In this document: one piece after another, positions 16,773-25,482 of the stretch | How the letters are laid out: each line of letters begins with the position of its first letter | Position numbering within the stretch: position 1 is the stretch's first letter | Made by a program: the position numbers and the translations under genes | Notes under the pieces: generated by a model | The model's input: only the letters and a program-made list of their open reading frames with translations | Told to the model about the DNA's origin: nothing | Databases searched by the model: none | NCBI GenBank assembly: GCA_015296075.1 | Contig: DVDV01000249.1 | Span: 1 to 42,179, forward strand | Reading direction: 5' to 3' | Length of the DNA stretch: 42,179 nucleotides | Source: Leptolyngbyaceae cyanobacterium M33_DOE_097 | Lineage (GTDB): Bacteria > Cyanobacteriota > Cyanobacteriia > Leptolyngbyales > Leptolyngbyaceae

Positions 16773-17789
16773 ATGTCAAAGCCTGCCAACGAAACGGCAA
16801 AACTACCACTCATTGCGAGAAAATTACGCAAGAATAGCGTTGGTACTTTTGTGGCGATCTCTTTGCTGAACGTTCTTCCTAAACTACAGGGCTTGGATCA
16901 GGGACGCCTAGCAACCTGGTCAGTACAAGCCCGAAATCAAATCGGAACCGGACATTTACCCGATTACATTCCGCTTTTGGCCGCCGCAGACCCGACCTGG
17001 CTCGCCGTTCAGGTGCAGCGCATCGACGGACAAGCGGCAATGGTTGGTAATATGCGTCAACCATTTGTCTTGATGAGCGTGATGAAGCCGTTTTTGCTGC
17101 TGTTTTTGCTAGAGTTATTGGGCCAGGATGCCGTCTTTAAGCACGTTGGGATGCGACCCTCAGACCAATCGTTTCACTCAGTGCCACAGCTGATGGTCGA
17201 TGAGGGCTTCCCCCGTAACCCGATGATTAACAGTGGCGCGATCACTTTGGCCTCCCATCTGCCCGGAGCAACCAGTGCCGATCGCTGCGACAAACTCTGC
17301 GAATGGCTCAATCTCCACGCTAAAAGCAACTTCAAGCTTGATGAACAAATGCTGGCTTCGGTGCGATCGCTCGGCAATGAAGCCAACCGGACGATCGCGC
17401 GCTTACTCCACAAAGCCGGACATCTGGATGATATTGAAACAACACTCGACACCTACAACCACATCTGCTGTCTGTCAGGTAATGTCTCTGACCTCGCCCG
17501 GTTAGGCTTGCTGCTGGCGCAACCTCGCCCTGACATCTCGCCCCTGCACCAACGGATTGTGAATGCACTGATGTTGACCTGTGGCCTCTACGAAGCATCG
17601 GGCGAATTTGCCGTGCGGATCGGGCTACCGCTGAAATCAGGCGTGAGTGGAGCGATTTTGGCGATTATACCGGGGGAAGGGGCGATCGCCTGCTACAGTC
17701 CCCCGCTCGATGCCACAGGTAACTCCGTCGCTGGCCTATTTTTGATTGAGCAAATCGTGCAACACCTCAACCTCAGCGTCTTTAACTAA
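16773..17789 (+). CDS. glsA: Glutaminase A
   Basis: Hydrolyses glutamine to glutamate and ammonia. The 338-residue product carries the glutaminase-A landmarks in order: GHLPDYIPLLA, the nucleophile motif SVMK (Ser102, Lys105; the SxxK pair of the beta-lactamase-like fold), PRNPMINSGAI, NEANRTIARLL, LDTYNHICC, then MLTCGLYEASGEFA and KSGVSGAILAIIPG, ending with GNSVAG. The middle residues of SxxK are Val-Met rather than the commoner Ile-Ser, but the catalytic pair is kept. The N-terminus is longer than in E. coli GlsA (~310 residues). The ATG at 16773 was chosen over an upstream GTG/TTG region with no conserved sequence. No nitrogen-metabolism genes adjoin it. Confidence 0.93.
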   Translation: MSKPANETAKLPLIARKLRKNSVGTFVAISLLNVLPKLQGLDQGRLATWSVQARNQIGTGHLPDYIPLLAAADPTWLAVQVQRIDGQAAMVGNMRQPFVLMSVMKPFLLLFLLELLGQDAVFKHVGMRPSDQSFHSVPQLMVDEGFPRNPMINSGAITLASHLPGATSADRCDKLCEWLNLHAKSNFKLDEQMLASVRSLGNEANRTIARLLHKAGHLDDIETTLDTYNHICCLSGNVSDLARLGLLLAQPRPDISPLHQRIVNALMLTCGLYEASGEFAVRIGLPLKSGVSGAILAIIPGEGAIACYSPPLDATGNSVAGLFLIEQIVQHLNLSVFN

Positions 17790-17815
17790 AACAGCTCAGT
17801 TGTAAGATGCATCCC

Positions 17816-18526
17816 TCATCCCGACTTCTGCACAATCAACAACGAGAAATAGGGCAACTGCAAATCGGGCTTGTCTTGCAGATCGCGGTGAATCACTTGC
17901 TGAGGGTTGGTCGCCCACTCAACGACAAAACTGCTGGTGAGTAAATTGTGCTGTTTCAAAACTTGCCAAACCTGCGAGTAGACTGAGCTAACCTTCATTA
18001 GCACCACCACTTCTGCCCATTGCACCGCCGTTTCTAGCTCCGCGATCGCATAGAGCGCTGGCAATACCACTAACTTCTCTTGCCGCACCGTGATCGGTAG
18101 ACCCGCCATGCTAGCTGCCGCCAACGGGGAACACACACCCGGCACTGCCTCAACCTGCGCTTCTGGATAAAGGGTCTGTAAGGTCTGGGCCAGATAGGTA
18201 AAAGTGCTGTAGAAGCTGACATCGCCTTCACAGGCAAACGCGACATCTTGCCCCTGGCTGAGGTATGCCCAAACCGCTTTGGCGGCTACTTGCCACGCCT
18301 GCGACAACACTTCCATTTCCAGCACAAAAGGAAACTCCAGTGGCAAAAGAAGCTGCTCTGGCTGCAGGTGGCTGGCGATGATGCGTTGGGCAAAACCGGG
18401 CTTGCCGTGCAGCCCTGCCGGAAATGCGACCACCGAGGCTTGCTGTAATCGGCGCAAACCCTTAATAGTTAAAAGCTCGGGGTCACCTGGACCCACACTA
18501 ATTCCGTAGAGAGTACCGAGAGTCAC
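17816..18526 (-). CDS. cobI: Precorrin-2 C20-methyltransferase
   Basis: SAM-dependent methyltransferase of cobalamin/pseudocobalamin biosynthesis, converting precorrin-2 (or its cobalt form) to the C20-methylated product. The 236-residue protein shows the tetrapyrrole-methylase fold: the N-terminal GTLYGISVGPGDPELLTIKG loop, CEGDVSFYSTFTYL (the SAM-binding 'GD' region), VEAVPGVCSPLAAASMAGLPI and the EVVVLMKVSS strand. The start is uncertain: the GTG at 18526 gives the typical family N-terminus, while a TTG at 18544 adds six residues. It faces the glutaminase gene convergently; no other cob genes are in the window. Confidence 0.92.
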   Translation of the reverse strand: MTLGTLYGISVGPGDPELLTIKGLRRLQQASVVAFPAGLHGKPGFAQRIIASHLQPEQLLLPLEFPFVLEMEVLSQAWQVAAKAVWAYLSQGQDVAFACEGDVSFYSTFTYLAQTLQTLYPEAQVEAVPGVCSPLAAASMAGLPITVRQEKLVVLPALYAIAELETAVQWAEVVVLMKVSSVYSQVWQVLKQHNLLTSSFVVEWATNPQQVIHRDLQDKPDLQLPYFSLLIVQKSG

Positions 18527-18601
18527 AAGCCAAATACGACACAATAAGAGTGTTTAGATTTTAGAGTAGTTAGTAAAGAAACTTCACATTTTGTTGAACC
18601 C

Positions 18602-19297
18602 ATGCAACTGCCAACGGTGATTCTTCCCGGCTATCTTGCCGGAGCCAGCGAATATCAGGTGATGCAGCAAACCTTGCAGAGCCTCAACCATCCTGCGGTG
18701 GTGGTGCCGTTGCGCTGGTGGGAGTGGGTGCCGACTGTGGGGGGGAGATCGGTAACGCCCATTTTGCGCCGCCTGGATGAAACAGTGCAGCAGGTCAAGC
18801 GTGAGTTTGGCGTAGACAAGATCAATTTAGTCGGCCACTCAGCCGGGGGGTGGTTGGCTCGCATCTACCTCGGTGAGAAGGCTTACTGTGTGCATCCTCA
18901 AGATAACTCTGACTGTTGCTGGTTTGCGAAGTCTTCGGTGGCAACGCTGGTGACGCTGGGCACGCCCCATATGAGTCAGGAACGCTGGACGCTGAAGAAT
19001 CTCAATTTTGTGAATGACACCTATCCCGGTGCGTTTTATAACTCTGATGTGCAATACATCTGCGTGGCAGGTAAGGCCATTTTTGGCGATCGCTTCCGCA
19101 GTTGGCTGGCATTCAGCAGCTACAAGCTCACCGTGGGCGAAGGCGCATGTTGGGGCGACGGCATTACGCCAATCACCGCCGCTCACCTGATCGGAGCCGA
19201 AAATTTAACCCTGGATGGTGTCAATCACTCGCCCAAGGGTGGCATTTGGTACGGTTCGCCAGAGGTTGTTGCCGTCTGGGCTACCTATTTGGTGTAA
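18602..19297 (+). CDS. Alpha/beta hydrolase, esterase/lipase-like
   Basis: A 231-residue alpha/beta-fold hydrolase with the nucleophile elbow GHSAGG (about residues 79-84), the preceding strand VDKINLV, the VTLGTPH motif typical of lipase/PGAP1-like esterases, and a probable catalytic His in GVNHSPKGG near the C-terminus. No signal peptide is visible, so it is probably cytoplasmic. It is transcribed divergently from cobI with about 75 bases between them. Substrate cannot be predicted; close relatives in cyanobacteria are annotated only as hydrolases or lipases. Confidence 0.85.
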   Translation: MQLPTVILPGYLAGASEYQVMQQTLQSLNHPAVVVPLRWWEWVPTVGGRSVTPILRRLDETVQQVKREFGVDKINLVGHSAGGWLARIYLGEKAYCVHPQDNSDCCWFAKSSVATLVTLGTPHMSQERWTLKNLNFVNDTYPGAFYNSDVQYICVAGKAIFGDRFRSWLAFSSYKLTVGEGACWGDGITPITAAHLIGAENLTLDGVNHSPKGGIWYGSPEVVAVWATYLV

Positions 19298-19326
19298 GAG
19301 GTTTTAGAAACAGAAATTCAATTTGG

Positions 19327-19393
19327 GTAAGGGCGGGTTTTGCGGTTAGATGCCTATTAAATCGCCCAATTTGTCTGCTAAACCTGCCCCTAC
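19327..19393. repeat. Short palindromic cyanobacterial repeat
   Basis: GTAAGGGCGGGTTTT (from about 19328) and AAACCTGCCCCTAC (to about 19393) form imperfect terminal inverted repeats around a ~40-base centre. This is a small hairpin-forming intergenic repeat of a type abundant in filamentous cyanobacteria. It lies just upstream of the AT-rich HNH gene, in a 276-base gap. Confidence 0.65.
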
Positions 19394-19573
19394 GATTTGC
19401 TGGCTTCTACTCGAAAACTGAGGAATTCTGATGCCTAAATCTCTTCGATTTTAAGGATCCGTTGGTTGAAGCATCAAACAAGCAAAATCTCAGTCTGATA
19501 ACGCTCAATCCGGATCTTTAACTAGCTACTAGAAAATAAAATTAGTAGAAGGTACTAGTCTGGAATATCCCTG

Positions 19574-20641
19574 ATGCCCAGTAAGAGAAGAGTGTTCGAA
19601 ACAGACCTCGTTTTTGAATCGAAAGACTTATCAATCTTTCAAATTCCAGATCTAAAAACTAGGTTAAACACGCTACAAAACTACTTCTTTCCCCGATTAG
19701 ATCGCCTGATTACTGAAAGTCTAGAACTAATTCAAGAGATTTATCAGATAGAACCATACGAAAAATTAACAATATTACGTTCACCTAGTCACCGAAAGCA
19801 TTCAGAAAATAATAGAGATCAACCCTATGTATTAATCGGAATTGGAGGAAAACGAAAAAATCAACCTCTAGAAGTTATCAATAAAGCAGGTAAACCCTAC
19901 AACCATCATATTGGTAGGCTTTATTACATGATGGAGTCAGATGGAAGTTTAGGTATCTTTCTTCATTTATTGACTCATCTAGAACCGTCGCTTAACACTA
20001 AAGTTTTATCAATTTGGAAAAACTTGCTAGTTGAAAACTTTCAAACCCTAAATAATATTTTCACCTTGAACCATATTTATCATTCTTATTCGCACGAGTT
20101 TATAAACTTCTCAGAGGTTTTATATCAAGACTGGTTTGGCTGGTCTGAAGCTTTACAGTTTCATTCGCCAATTTACTACCTGCCTGTTAGTTTTGAAACT
20201 AGCCTTTTCAGTTTACAAATAGCATTCGCTGCACTTTATCCTTTGCTCGATGCATCAATTGATATTGAGAAAGGAAAAGAGCACCAGTTAGAAAGTTTAC
20301 TGGATTCTTATATCAATTGGTATCGAAATGGCGGAGCTTCCCACTGGTATCAAAAGAAATCAAAAGCACAACCAGATGAATTAAATGAAGCCATTCAGCT
20401 ACCTGAATTAGATAGTTATCAATTTATTCGAACGGGTTTATGGTGGGAAATTTTAGCTCGTGATAATTGGACTTGCTGTAGCTGCGGTCGCTCGGTTAAA
20501 CAGCATGGCATTACGCTACATGTGGATCACATCCTGCCGCGCTCTAAGGGTGGAGATGACACGAAGCAAAACTTACAAACCCTTTGCATGAAATGCAACA
20601 TCGGGAAAAGTAACCGCGATTCGACTGATTTGCGAGCTTAA
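19574..20641 (+). CDS. HNH endonuclease-domain protein with unknown N-terminal domain
   Basis: A 355-residue protein. The last ~65 residues are a standard HNH nuclease: WEILARDNWTCCSCG, then HVDHILPRSKGG, NLQTLCMKCN and a C-terminal Asn, with two Cys pairs (CxxC and CxxC) for a structural zinc. The ~285 residues before it match nothing I recognise; they are rich in aromatic and charged residues and look helical. Base composition is unlike the neighbours: I count 18/60 G+C at 19801-19860 and at 20041-20100, but 29/60 and 30/60 at 20461-20520 and 20521-20580, over the HNH part. This suggests a foreign N-terminal domain joined to an HNH module. No restriction, toxin or methylase gene adjoins. 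It could be a single-gene defence nuclease or a homing-type nuclease; the function is open. Confidence 0.85.
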   Translation: MPSKRRVFETDLVFESKDLSIFQIPDLKTRLNTLQNYFFPRLDRLITESLELIQEIYQIEPYEKLTILRSPSHRKHSENNRDQPYVLIGIGGKRKNQPLEVINKAGKPYNHHIGRLYYMMESDGSLGIFLHLLTHLEPSLNTKVLSIWKNLLVENFQTLNNIFTLNHIYHSYSHEFINFSEVLYQDWFGWSEALQFHSPIYYLPVSFETSLFSLQIAFAALYPLLDASIDIEKGKEHQLESLLDSYINWYRNGGASHWYQKKSKAQPDELNEAIQLPELDSYQFIRTGLWWEILARDNWTCCSCGRSVKQHGITLHVDHILPRSKGGDDTKQNLQTLCMKCNIGKSNRDSTDLRA

Positions 20642-20780
20642 CTATTACGAATACTGATTTTGGTATAGGGGAGCGCGATCGCTCGATAGAGAGCAAATTT
20701 AGAAAGTAGGAAGCACTCTGAATTTTGAATAAGTGTTTAGTCTGCTCGCGATCGCGCTCAGACCAACCCTTCAATCACGA

Positions 20781-20996
20781 TTAAGCAACTTGAAACTGAA
20801 TCGAGCCAGCATCAATTTCGGGAAAGTGCCGATTCAAAAACGTGAGTAACCCACGGAAGGTTTCAAACTCCCATTGGGCCCGGTGAATCGACTCGCCGCT
20901 GAGCGCGATCGCCTCAATATGTAAGCGATAGCGGGCAATTGGGTCATTGGCGGTTTTCCAGCGAAAGATTTGGTGACGATATTGGTGGGGTTTCAT
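20781..20996 (-). CDS. Small conserved-looking protein of unknown function
   Basis: A 71-residue product (from MKPHQYRHQIFRWK to QFQVA). I do not recognise a family. It is charged and aromatic with an Arg/His-rich start and no membrane segment or signal. The frame stays open 27 codons upstream to a TTG, but the ATG at 20996 is the first normal start. Codon use matches the neighbours rather than the AT-rich HNH gene. It lies in a region with few constraints, so it may be real or fortuitous; the typical composition favours real. Confidence 0.5.
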   Translation of the reverse strand: MKPHQYRHQIFRWKTANDPIARYRLHIEAIALSGESIHRAQWEFETFRGLLTFLNRHFPEIDAGSIQFQVA

Positions 20997-21228
20997 AGGG
21001 CTTACAGATTTGAGGAACCAGAAGTTGATGTTTTCATCATCAAGGATTTCTGGTTTCTGCAAGGTGAGTGAAAACAAGACCAGGACTGATGTTTATCAGT
21101 TTGAGCCGTGAGGCAAAACAGCGATCGCCCCTGATGTAGATAGCCAGATCGCGTGAGCAACCTCGCTATTTTTACTGATCCACATCACAGGTTAATCTCT
21201 AGCTCTGCCGCCCAGCCGCATAGACACG

Positions 21229-22011
21229 CTATACCCACGCCGAAAAATCCTGAGTAAATTGCGCCAGCGAGATCAGGCGAATGCCCTCATTTTGTTCAGC
21301 CACAGCCCGTTCGCCAACCGTGTTGTAACCCCAATCTGCTAAGAAGAGTGAGACATCGGCTAAGTCGGGTTGCTTTTGCACACCCAACAACGTCTTGAAA
21401 CGGTCTTCCACAAACCAGATCACGGGCGGTTCACTTGATGCGGTGGCTAACTCCCGTAACGTTTGTGCTTTGGGTTGCTTGATTTCCTTACCCAAAATCG
21501 TCAGGTCGCCCAGGCGTACCCCCTGCTGCTCAAGCAATTGTTGGATAAAGCGGCCTTCTTTGGTGCTAACAATCAGTGTTTGCAAACCGCTATCCAAAAT
21601 GGTCTGCAACCGCTCAATTACACCGGGGTAAAAGCGATGCTCTGCCAGCCAGCTATCTAAGTCAGTTGCAATCCAGCGATCGCGGATACCATCTACCGTC
21701 GCTGCTAACATCTTGGGGTCGAGCTGTTCCTCTGCGATGAGGCTCTGGGCGATCGCGCTCCACCCCTGCAAAATGTTCGCTTCGCTTTCCCCGCGCAGCA
21801 ACGCCCGAATCACCAGTGGCATTTCCCAACCCGTCTCGACGACTGGGCGCAAACGGTAAAATGGCTCGGCTAGCTCAGTGGGGGGCACTGTTAACTCTTG
21901 CTGCCACACCTTACAGTAGGCATTCCAGGCAGTTTGAAAGTATTCCTTCAAACCGTCGCAAATCACGCCATCAAAATCAAGCGCCAAAACAGTTGGGTAA
22001 CGAACGGCCAT
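21229..22011 (-). CDS. HAD-superfamily hydrolase
   Basis: A 260-residue phosphatase-like protein of the HAD superfamily. Motif I is LALDFDGVICDG near the N-terminus (nucleophile Asp and acid/base Asp), motif II is TLIVSTKEGRF, the motif III Lys lies in LGKEIKQPKAQTL, and motif IV is VIWFVEDRFKTLLG. A helical cap domain of about 110 residues separates motifs I and II. The ATG at 22011 (MAVRYPT) lies close to motif I as usual; a second ATG at 22044 is possible and a longer TTG frame reaches 22128. Substrate unknown; phosphoglycolate- or sugar-phosphate-type activity would be a guess. Confidence 0.88.
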   Translation of the reverse strand: MAVRYPTVLALDFDGVICDGLKEYFQTAWNAYCKVWQQELTVPPTELAEPFYRLRPVVETGWEMPLVIRALLRGESEANILQGWSAIAQSLIAEEQLDPKMLAATVDGIRDRWIATDLDSWLAEHRFYPGVIERLQTILDSGLQTLIVSTKEGRFIQQLLEQQGVRLGDLTILGKEIKQPKAQTLRELATASSEPPVIWFVEDRFKTLLGVQKQPDLADVSLFLADWGYNTVGERAVAEQNEGIRLISLAQFTQDFSAWV

Positions 22012-22250
22012 CAAACCCGGTTGAATCACATTGCCTCTCACCATAACCGAGAATCTTGTCTTGTTCTGCTGACCTAGCCTACATTTCTGCTTGCGTCTCA
22101 ATTTCGGGAATGCCCAGAGACACGACAACCAAATTTTCTTCTTGAAGAATATTTTCTTATCTTCGCCTTCCCCTTCTTTGTTTCCATACGATAGACTTGG
22201 TCATCATTTGTTCATTGCCTGCTGAGTTGATCAAATAAGTGGAGTTAGGC

Positions 22251-23117
22251 ATGAGAATTGGATCTGAAGAACACAAGCAGCTATTGTGCGACTGGTTCAT
22301 GAACAGTCACTTACTGTATGAACCCGAAGAACTTCCCTGGCCCCAATTAGATGGCACAACTCTGGATCGGTTACGCGGTATTCCTTTTTGGGATGAGGCT
22401 CTGCGCACTGAAAGTAGAGCCGGTCAAATGCTCGATATGTATGCTGCAACTGTTAAAGATCCGACGATCCGCGAGGCGATCGCCCTGCAAGGAAGGGAGG
22501 AAGCTCGACACGGACGCGTGATTCAGTATTTGATTGACCGTTATAACGTCAACGTACCGGATAAGGAGGCACCTGAAATTCCTGCCGATCTGGAGCCTGA
22601 ATTTATCCGGTTTGGCTATGGTGAGTGTTTTGACTCATTCTTTGCCTTTGGCCTGTTTGAGATTGCGCGTCAGAGTAAACTCATGCCCGAAGCGCTGTTC
22701 ACCATTTTTGACCCCATTCTCGATGAAGAAGCGCGTCACATGACTTTCTTCATTAACTGGATTGCCTACAAGCAAATTCAAGAAGGCAAAGGCTGGTTGC
22801 GCCCGTTTAACTCGCTCTGGCAATACTCTGGGGCTTTGCAACGTCGCCTTGATAACCTCACAGGTATCACGAAGAAGAAAAAGAAGGAAAGTTCTTCTCA
22901 AAAGGGCTTTACGGCAACGGGGGTGAAGTCGTTTACGCTCAACCTGACGTTGGAGAAGTTTTTGGAAGTCTGCATTGCAGAAAATGCGAAACGTATGAGC
23001 AAATATGACGATCGCCTCTTACGGCCTGAGTTTTTGCCTGTCTTGTCTGGGGTTGCTTATCAAACGCTCAAACTGCTTCCGAAGAAGAAGCCTAGCCCGG
23101 TTGCTGATGCGGCGTAA
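22251..23117 (+). CDS. Ferritin-like (possible diiron) protein
   Basis: A 288-residue soluble protein with metal-ligand-like motifs of a four-helix ferritin-like fold: ESRAGQMLDMYAA, then GREEARHGRVIQYL, then GECFDSFFAFGLFEIAR, then LDEEARHMTFFINW. The paired ExxRH helices and the two isolated Glu are in the order expected for a carboxylate-bridged diiron site. After about residue 205 comes a Lys-rich segment (TKKKKKESSSQKG) and a C-terminal helical tail. GGAG at 22241-22244, six bases upstream, supports the ATG at 22251. Which reaction it performs, if any, is unknown; rubrerythrin-like or oxygenase roles are both possible. Confidence 0.75.
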   Translation: MRIGSEEHKQLLCDWFMNSHLLYEPEELPWPQLDGTTLDRLRGIPFWDEALRTESRAGQMLDMYAATVKDPTIREAIALQGREEARHGRVIQYLIDRYNVNVPDKEAPEIPADLEPEFIRFGYGECFDSFFAFGLFEIARQSKLMPEALFTIFDPILDEEARHMTFFINWIAYKQIQEGKGWLRPFNSLWQYSGALQRRLDNLTGITKKKKKESSSQKGFTATGVKSFTLNLTLEKFLEVCIAENAKRMSKYDDRLLRPEFLPVLSGVAYQTLKLLPKKKPSPVADAA

Positions 23118-23129
23118 AGGATGGTGAGG

Positions 23130-23525
23130 GGCGAGTTTTGCCTTGGCATCTTGATACTGGTTGGTTTTTGTAGCTTTAGGACTGGGATTTAGCGGAGATT
23201 TGGGGGCGGCGGAGCCGCAAGATCGGGGGACTTCCCCCCGTTCCCCCGCTCGTAGGGGCCTCACTCCCCTACAACCCCCGCAAGGTGGTGCGGGTGGGTT
23301 TTGAATGGTTAGCTAGCCAAACGGTACGGGTTGCAAGTTTGACGCTTTGATCGCTGATCGAAGGTACGGGTAAGGTGAGGCGGAGGTTACGAAGGGCGAT
23401 CGCCCTGACTAAGGCTGTTTGAACTAACGAACTGCTTTTTGTGTAGAAGGCAAAATGTCGCTTAAGCCTGCGCAGCAGGGTTCCCACCCCACCCTTAAAC
23501 CCTTTGATCCAACACTGGAATCAGC
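23130..23525 (-). repeat. Dispersed mosaic repeat, most complete copy
   Basis: Read on the minus strand this ~400-base block contains all three modules in order: a head (CCAGTGTTGGATCAAAGGG ... AACCCTGCTGCGCAGGCTTAA), a middle (GTCAGGGCGATCGCCCTTCG, TAACCTCCGCCTCACC) and a G/C-rich tail at 23191-23290 (GGGGTTGTAGGGGAGTGAGG ... CGGCTCCGCCGCCCCC). The head recurs at 5.1 and 40.5 kb, the middle at 4.1, 5.2 and 7.4 kb, and the tail at 7.5 kb. The 537-base gap between the ferritin-like gene and the helicase is almost entirely repeat. Confidence 0.8.
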
Positions 23526-23526
23526 A

Positions 23527-23606
23527 ACACCTTCCGCAGGGGAGGCGAGGGGAGGCGGTTCGGCCCCTCCCGGGGGTTTGAGGGCGTGCCCCCAAGGGCT
23601 GCTGGC
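23527..23606. repeat. Second G/C-rich palindromic repeat next to the mosaic repeat
   Basis: Contains nested palindromes, GGGGAGG...CCTCCC around 23545-23572 and GGGGGTTTGAGGGCGTGCCCCC around 23572-23594. This resembles the short 'GGGGGTTT...GCCCCC' intergenic repeats of many cyanobacteria. It separates the mosaic repeat from the 3' end of the helicase gene. Confidence 0.55.
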
Positions 23607-23654
23607 TCGGAATCGATTGCTCTAGAGAAAGCCTTTTTTACGAGAGAAAACTTG

Positions 23655-25139
23655 TCACTCATCATCCCAGTCGATCGCCTGTTCTGCGGCTCTCGGCATC
23701 GTTGAGGGTGGCACTGCGTAGAGGTTAGGAACCAGTTCTAATTGATCAGACGGCGGGCGCGATCGCTTCGGTGTTTCGCCCTTGCGCCGACGTGAAACAT
23801 TTTCCTCGGCAGTGTCTTCAGCAATGATCTCGTAGAGCAGCGCTCGCTTGTTGGGGTCATTCCCCTTTCTGAGAATGCGGCCTAAACGCTGAATGTACTC
23901 ACGGGTTGAACCTGTGCCTGACAGAACGATCGCCACACTGGCATCTGGCACATCCACCCCTTCGTTTAACACCCGCGAGGCTACCAGCGTGCGATAGTCA
24001 CCTTGCTTAAACCGTTGCAGAATGTCGTGGCGTTCTTTAACCCCCGTCTGGTGCGTAATTGCCGGAACCAAAAACGCTTCAGAGATGCGATAAACCGTGG
24101 CGTTGTCATCCGTGAAGATTAGCGTGCGTTCAGGGTGGTGATTTCCCAGTAAGTCAGCCAACACCCGCAGTTTACCCTCCGTGCCAAAGGCGATCGCCCG
24201 CGCCTCACGGTGAGCTAACATCGCTTTACGACCGGCTTTAGAGCGGGCACTCGCTTGCACAAATCGCTGCCAGCCCTGCACACTGCCCAAAAAGATGTTG
24301 GAGTCTTGCAAAAACTGGTTCCGCAGGCGAATCAACTCATCATATCGTTGCCTTTCTTTGAGCGAGAGACGCACCTTGATTTGCACCGCTTCGTGTTGTG
24401 CCAACGTCGAGCCTGACAATTCTGCCGCAGTACGACGATAGACTTCTGCCCCGACCAAGCTTGCTAAATCAGCGTGCCTGCCATCAGTCCGTTCGGGCGT
24501 AGCCGTCAACCCCAGGCGGTAAGGGGCGATCGCGTACTCCGCAATGACCCGATTAAAATCACTCGGCAGGTGATGACACTCATCAAAAATCAGCAGTCCA
24601 TACTGATTGCCCAACGATTCCGCGTGAATTGCGGCACTGTCATAGGTAGAAATCAAAATCGGCGTGCGATCGCGCGAGCCCCCTCCCAACAACCCAATCT
24701 CTGCATCGGGGAAAGCCGCCAGCAGGTGAGCATACCACTGGTGCATCAGATCCAGGGTTGGCACCATAATTAACGTGCTGCGCTGGGTCGCCTGCATCGC
24801 CAGTTGCGCCAGGTAGGTCTTTCCGGCGGCAGTTGGCAGCACCACTAGCCCCTTGCGTCCGGCTTGCCGCCAGGCATCGAGTGCCTCCTGCTGATGAGGA
24901 TAAGGCTGCATCTCCAGACTGGGCACCAGCGTAATTGATTGAAAAGCTTTGGCATTGTCTTGCAGCTCAATGCCATCGGCTCGCAACGCCAAAACCACAT
25001 CCCGATAGTGGATTGCCGGAATTCTAAAACGCTCAATCCGATCATCCCAAACGGCATAGTCCATCCACTCTTTGCTGCGCGGGGGTGGATGCAAAATCAA
25101 TGTGCCGCGATCATAGGTCAGTGTTGGGGTACGCGGCAT
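23655..25139 (-). CDS. XPB/Rad25-like superfamily 2 DNA helicase
   Basis: A 494-residue SF2 helicase of the bacterial XPB type. An N-terminal ~75-residue domain precedes motif Ia/Q (PYPHQQEAL), Walker A PTAAGKT (102-108), DECHH (186-190), TAT (212-214) and, in the second RecA domain, TLIFTDDNATVY, ASRVLNEGVDVPDASVAI and QRLGRILR (417-424). XPB proteins unwind DNA in repair; archaeal and some bacterial forms work with a Bax1/DUF790 nuclease, which is not next to this gene. The ATG at 25139 is clear. A charged tail after residue 450 (SRRRKGETPKRSR) is unstructured. Role in repair is inferred from the family. Confidence 0.9.
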   Translation of the reverse strand: MPRTPTLTYDRGTLILHPPPRSKEWMDYAVWDDRIERFRIPAIHYRDVVLALRADGIELQDNAKAFQSITLVPSLEMQPYPHQQEALDAWRQAGRKGLVVLPTAAGKTYLAQLAMQATQRSTLIMVPTLDLMHQWYAHLLAAFPDAEIGLLGGGSRDRTPILISTYDSAAIHAESLGNQYGLLIFDECHHLPSDFNRVIAEYAIAPYRLGLTATPERTDGRHADLASLVGAEVYRRTAAELSGSTLAQHEAVQIKVRLSLKERQRYDELIRLRNQFLQDSNIFLGSVQGWQRFVQASARSKAGRKAMLAHREARAIAFGTEGKLRVLADLLGNHHPERTLIFTDDNATVYRISEAFLVPAITHQTGVKERHDILQRFKQGDYRTLVASRVLNEGVDVPDASVAIVLSGTGSTREYIQRLGRILRKGNDPNKRALLYEIIAEDTAEENVSRRRKGETPKRSRPPSDQLELVPNLYAVPPSTMPRAAEQAIDWDDE

Positions 25140-25327
25140 CAGCGCAGCATCCCCATGCGATCAGCCCGACCGACCCACTGCAAAATTTTCACCGCGATCG
25201 CCCCTGAAACGTCGCATTCATTGTAATGCAACCTTCAGCAAATAGGCGAGTGCAACGGACTTTGAGCCGCGATCGCGTACTGATGTATTGGCGCTTTGCC
25301 GTTCAAATCTTTTTACTGACGCGGAAG

Positions 25328-25482
25328 CTACCGTGTACACACAAGTCAAGCTGATCCTCCCCAGCCCTCCTTAAAAAGGAGGGAGCTAAATTAAATTCCG
25401 TTAAAGTCCCCCTTTTTAAGGGGGATTAAGGGGGATCCCATCAGTGTTTAGCATGTTGATGAAAGATCTGTGTACACCGTAG
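25328..25482. mobile_element. 155-base MITE-like element with terminal inverted repeats and target duplication
   Basis: Terminal inverted repeats CTACCGTGTACACA (25328-25341) and TGTGTACACCGTAG (25469-25482) match at 13 of 14 positions. Immediately outside them lie direct repeats GACGCGGAAG (25318-25327) and GATGCGGAAG (25483-25492), 9 of 10 identical, as expected for a target-site duplication. The interior is made of palindromes (CCTCCTTAAAAAGGAGG at about 25371-25387; CCCCCTTTTTAAGGGGG). No coding sequence is present. It occupies part of the 503-base gap between the helicase gene and the exported protein gene. Confidence 0.75.
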
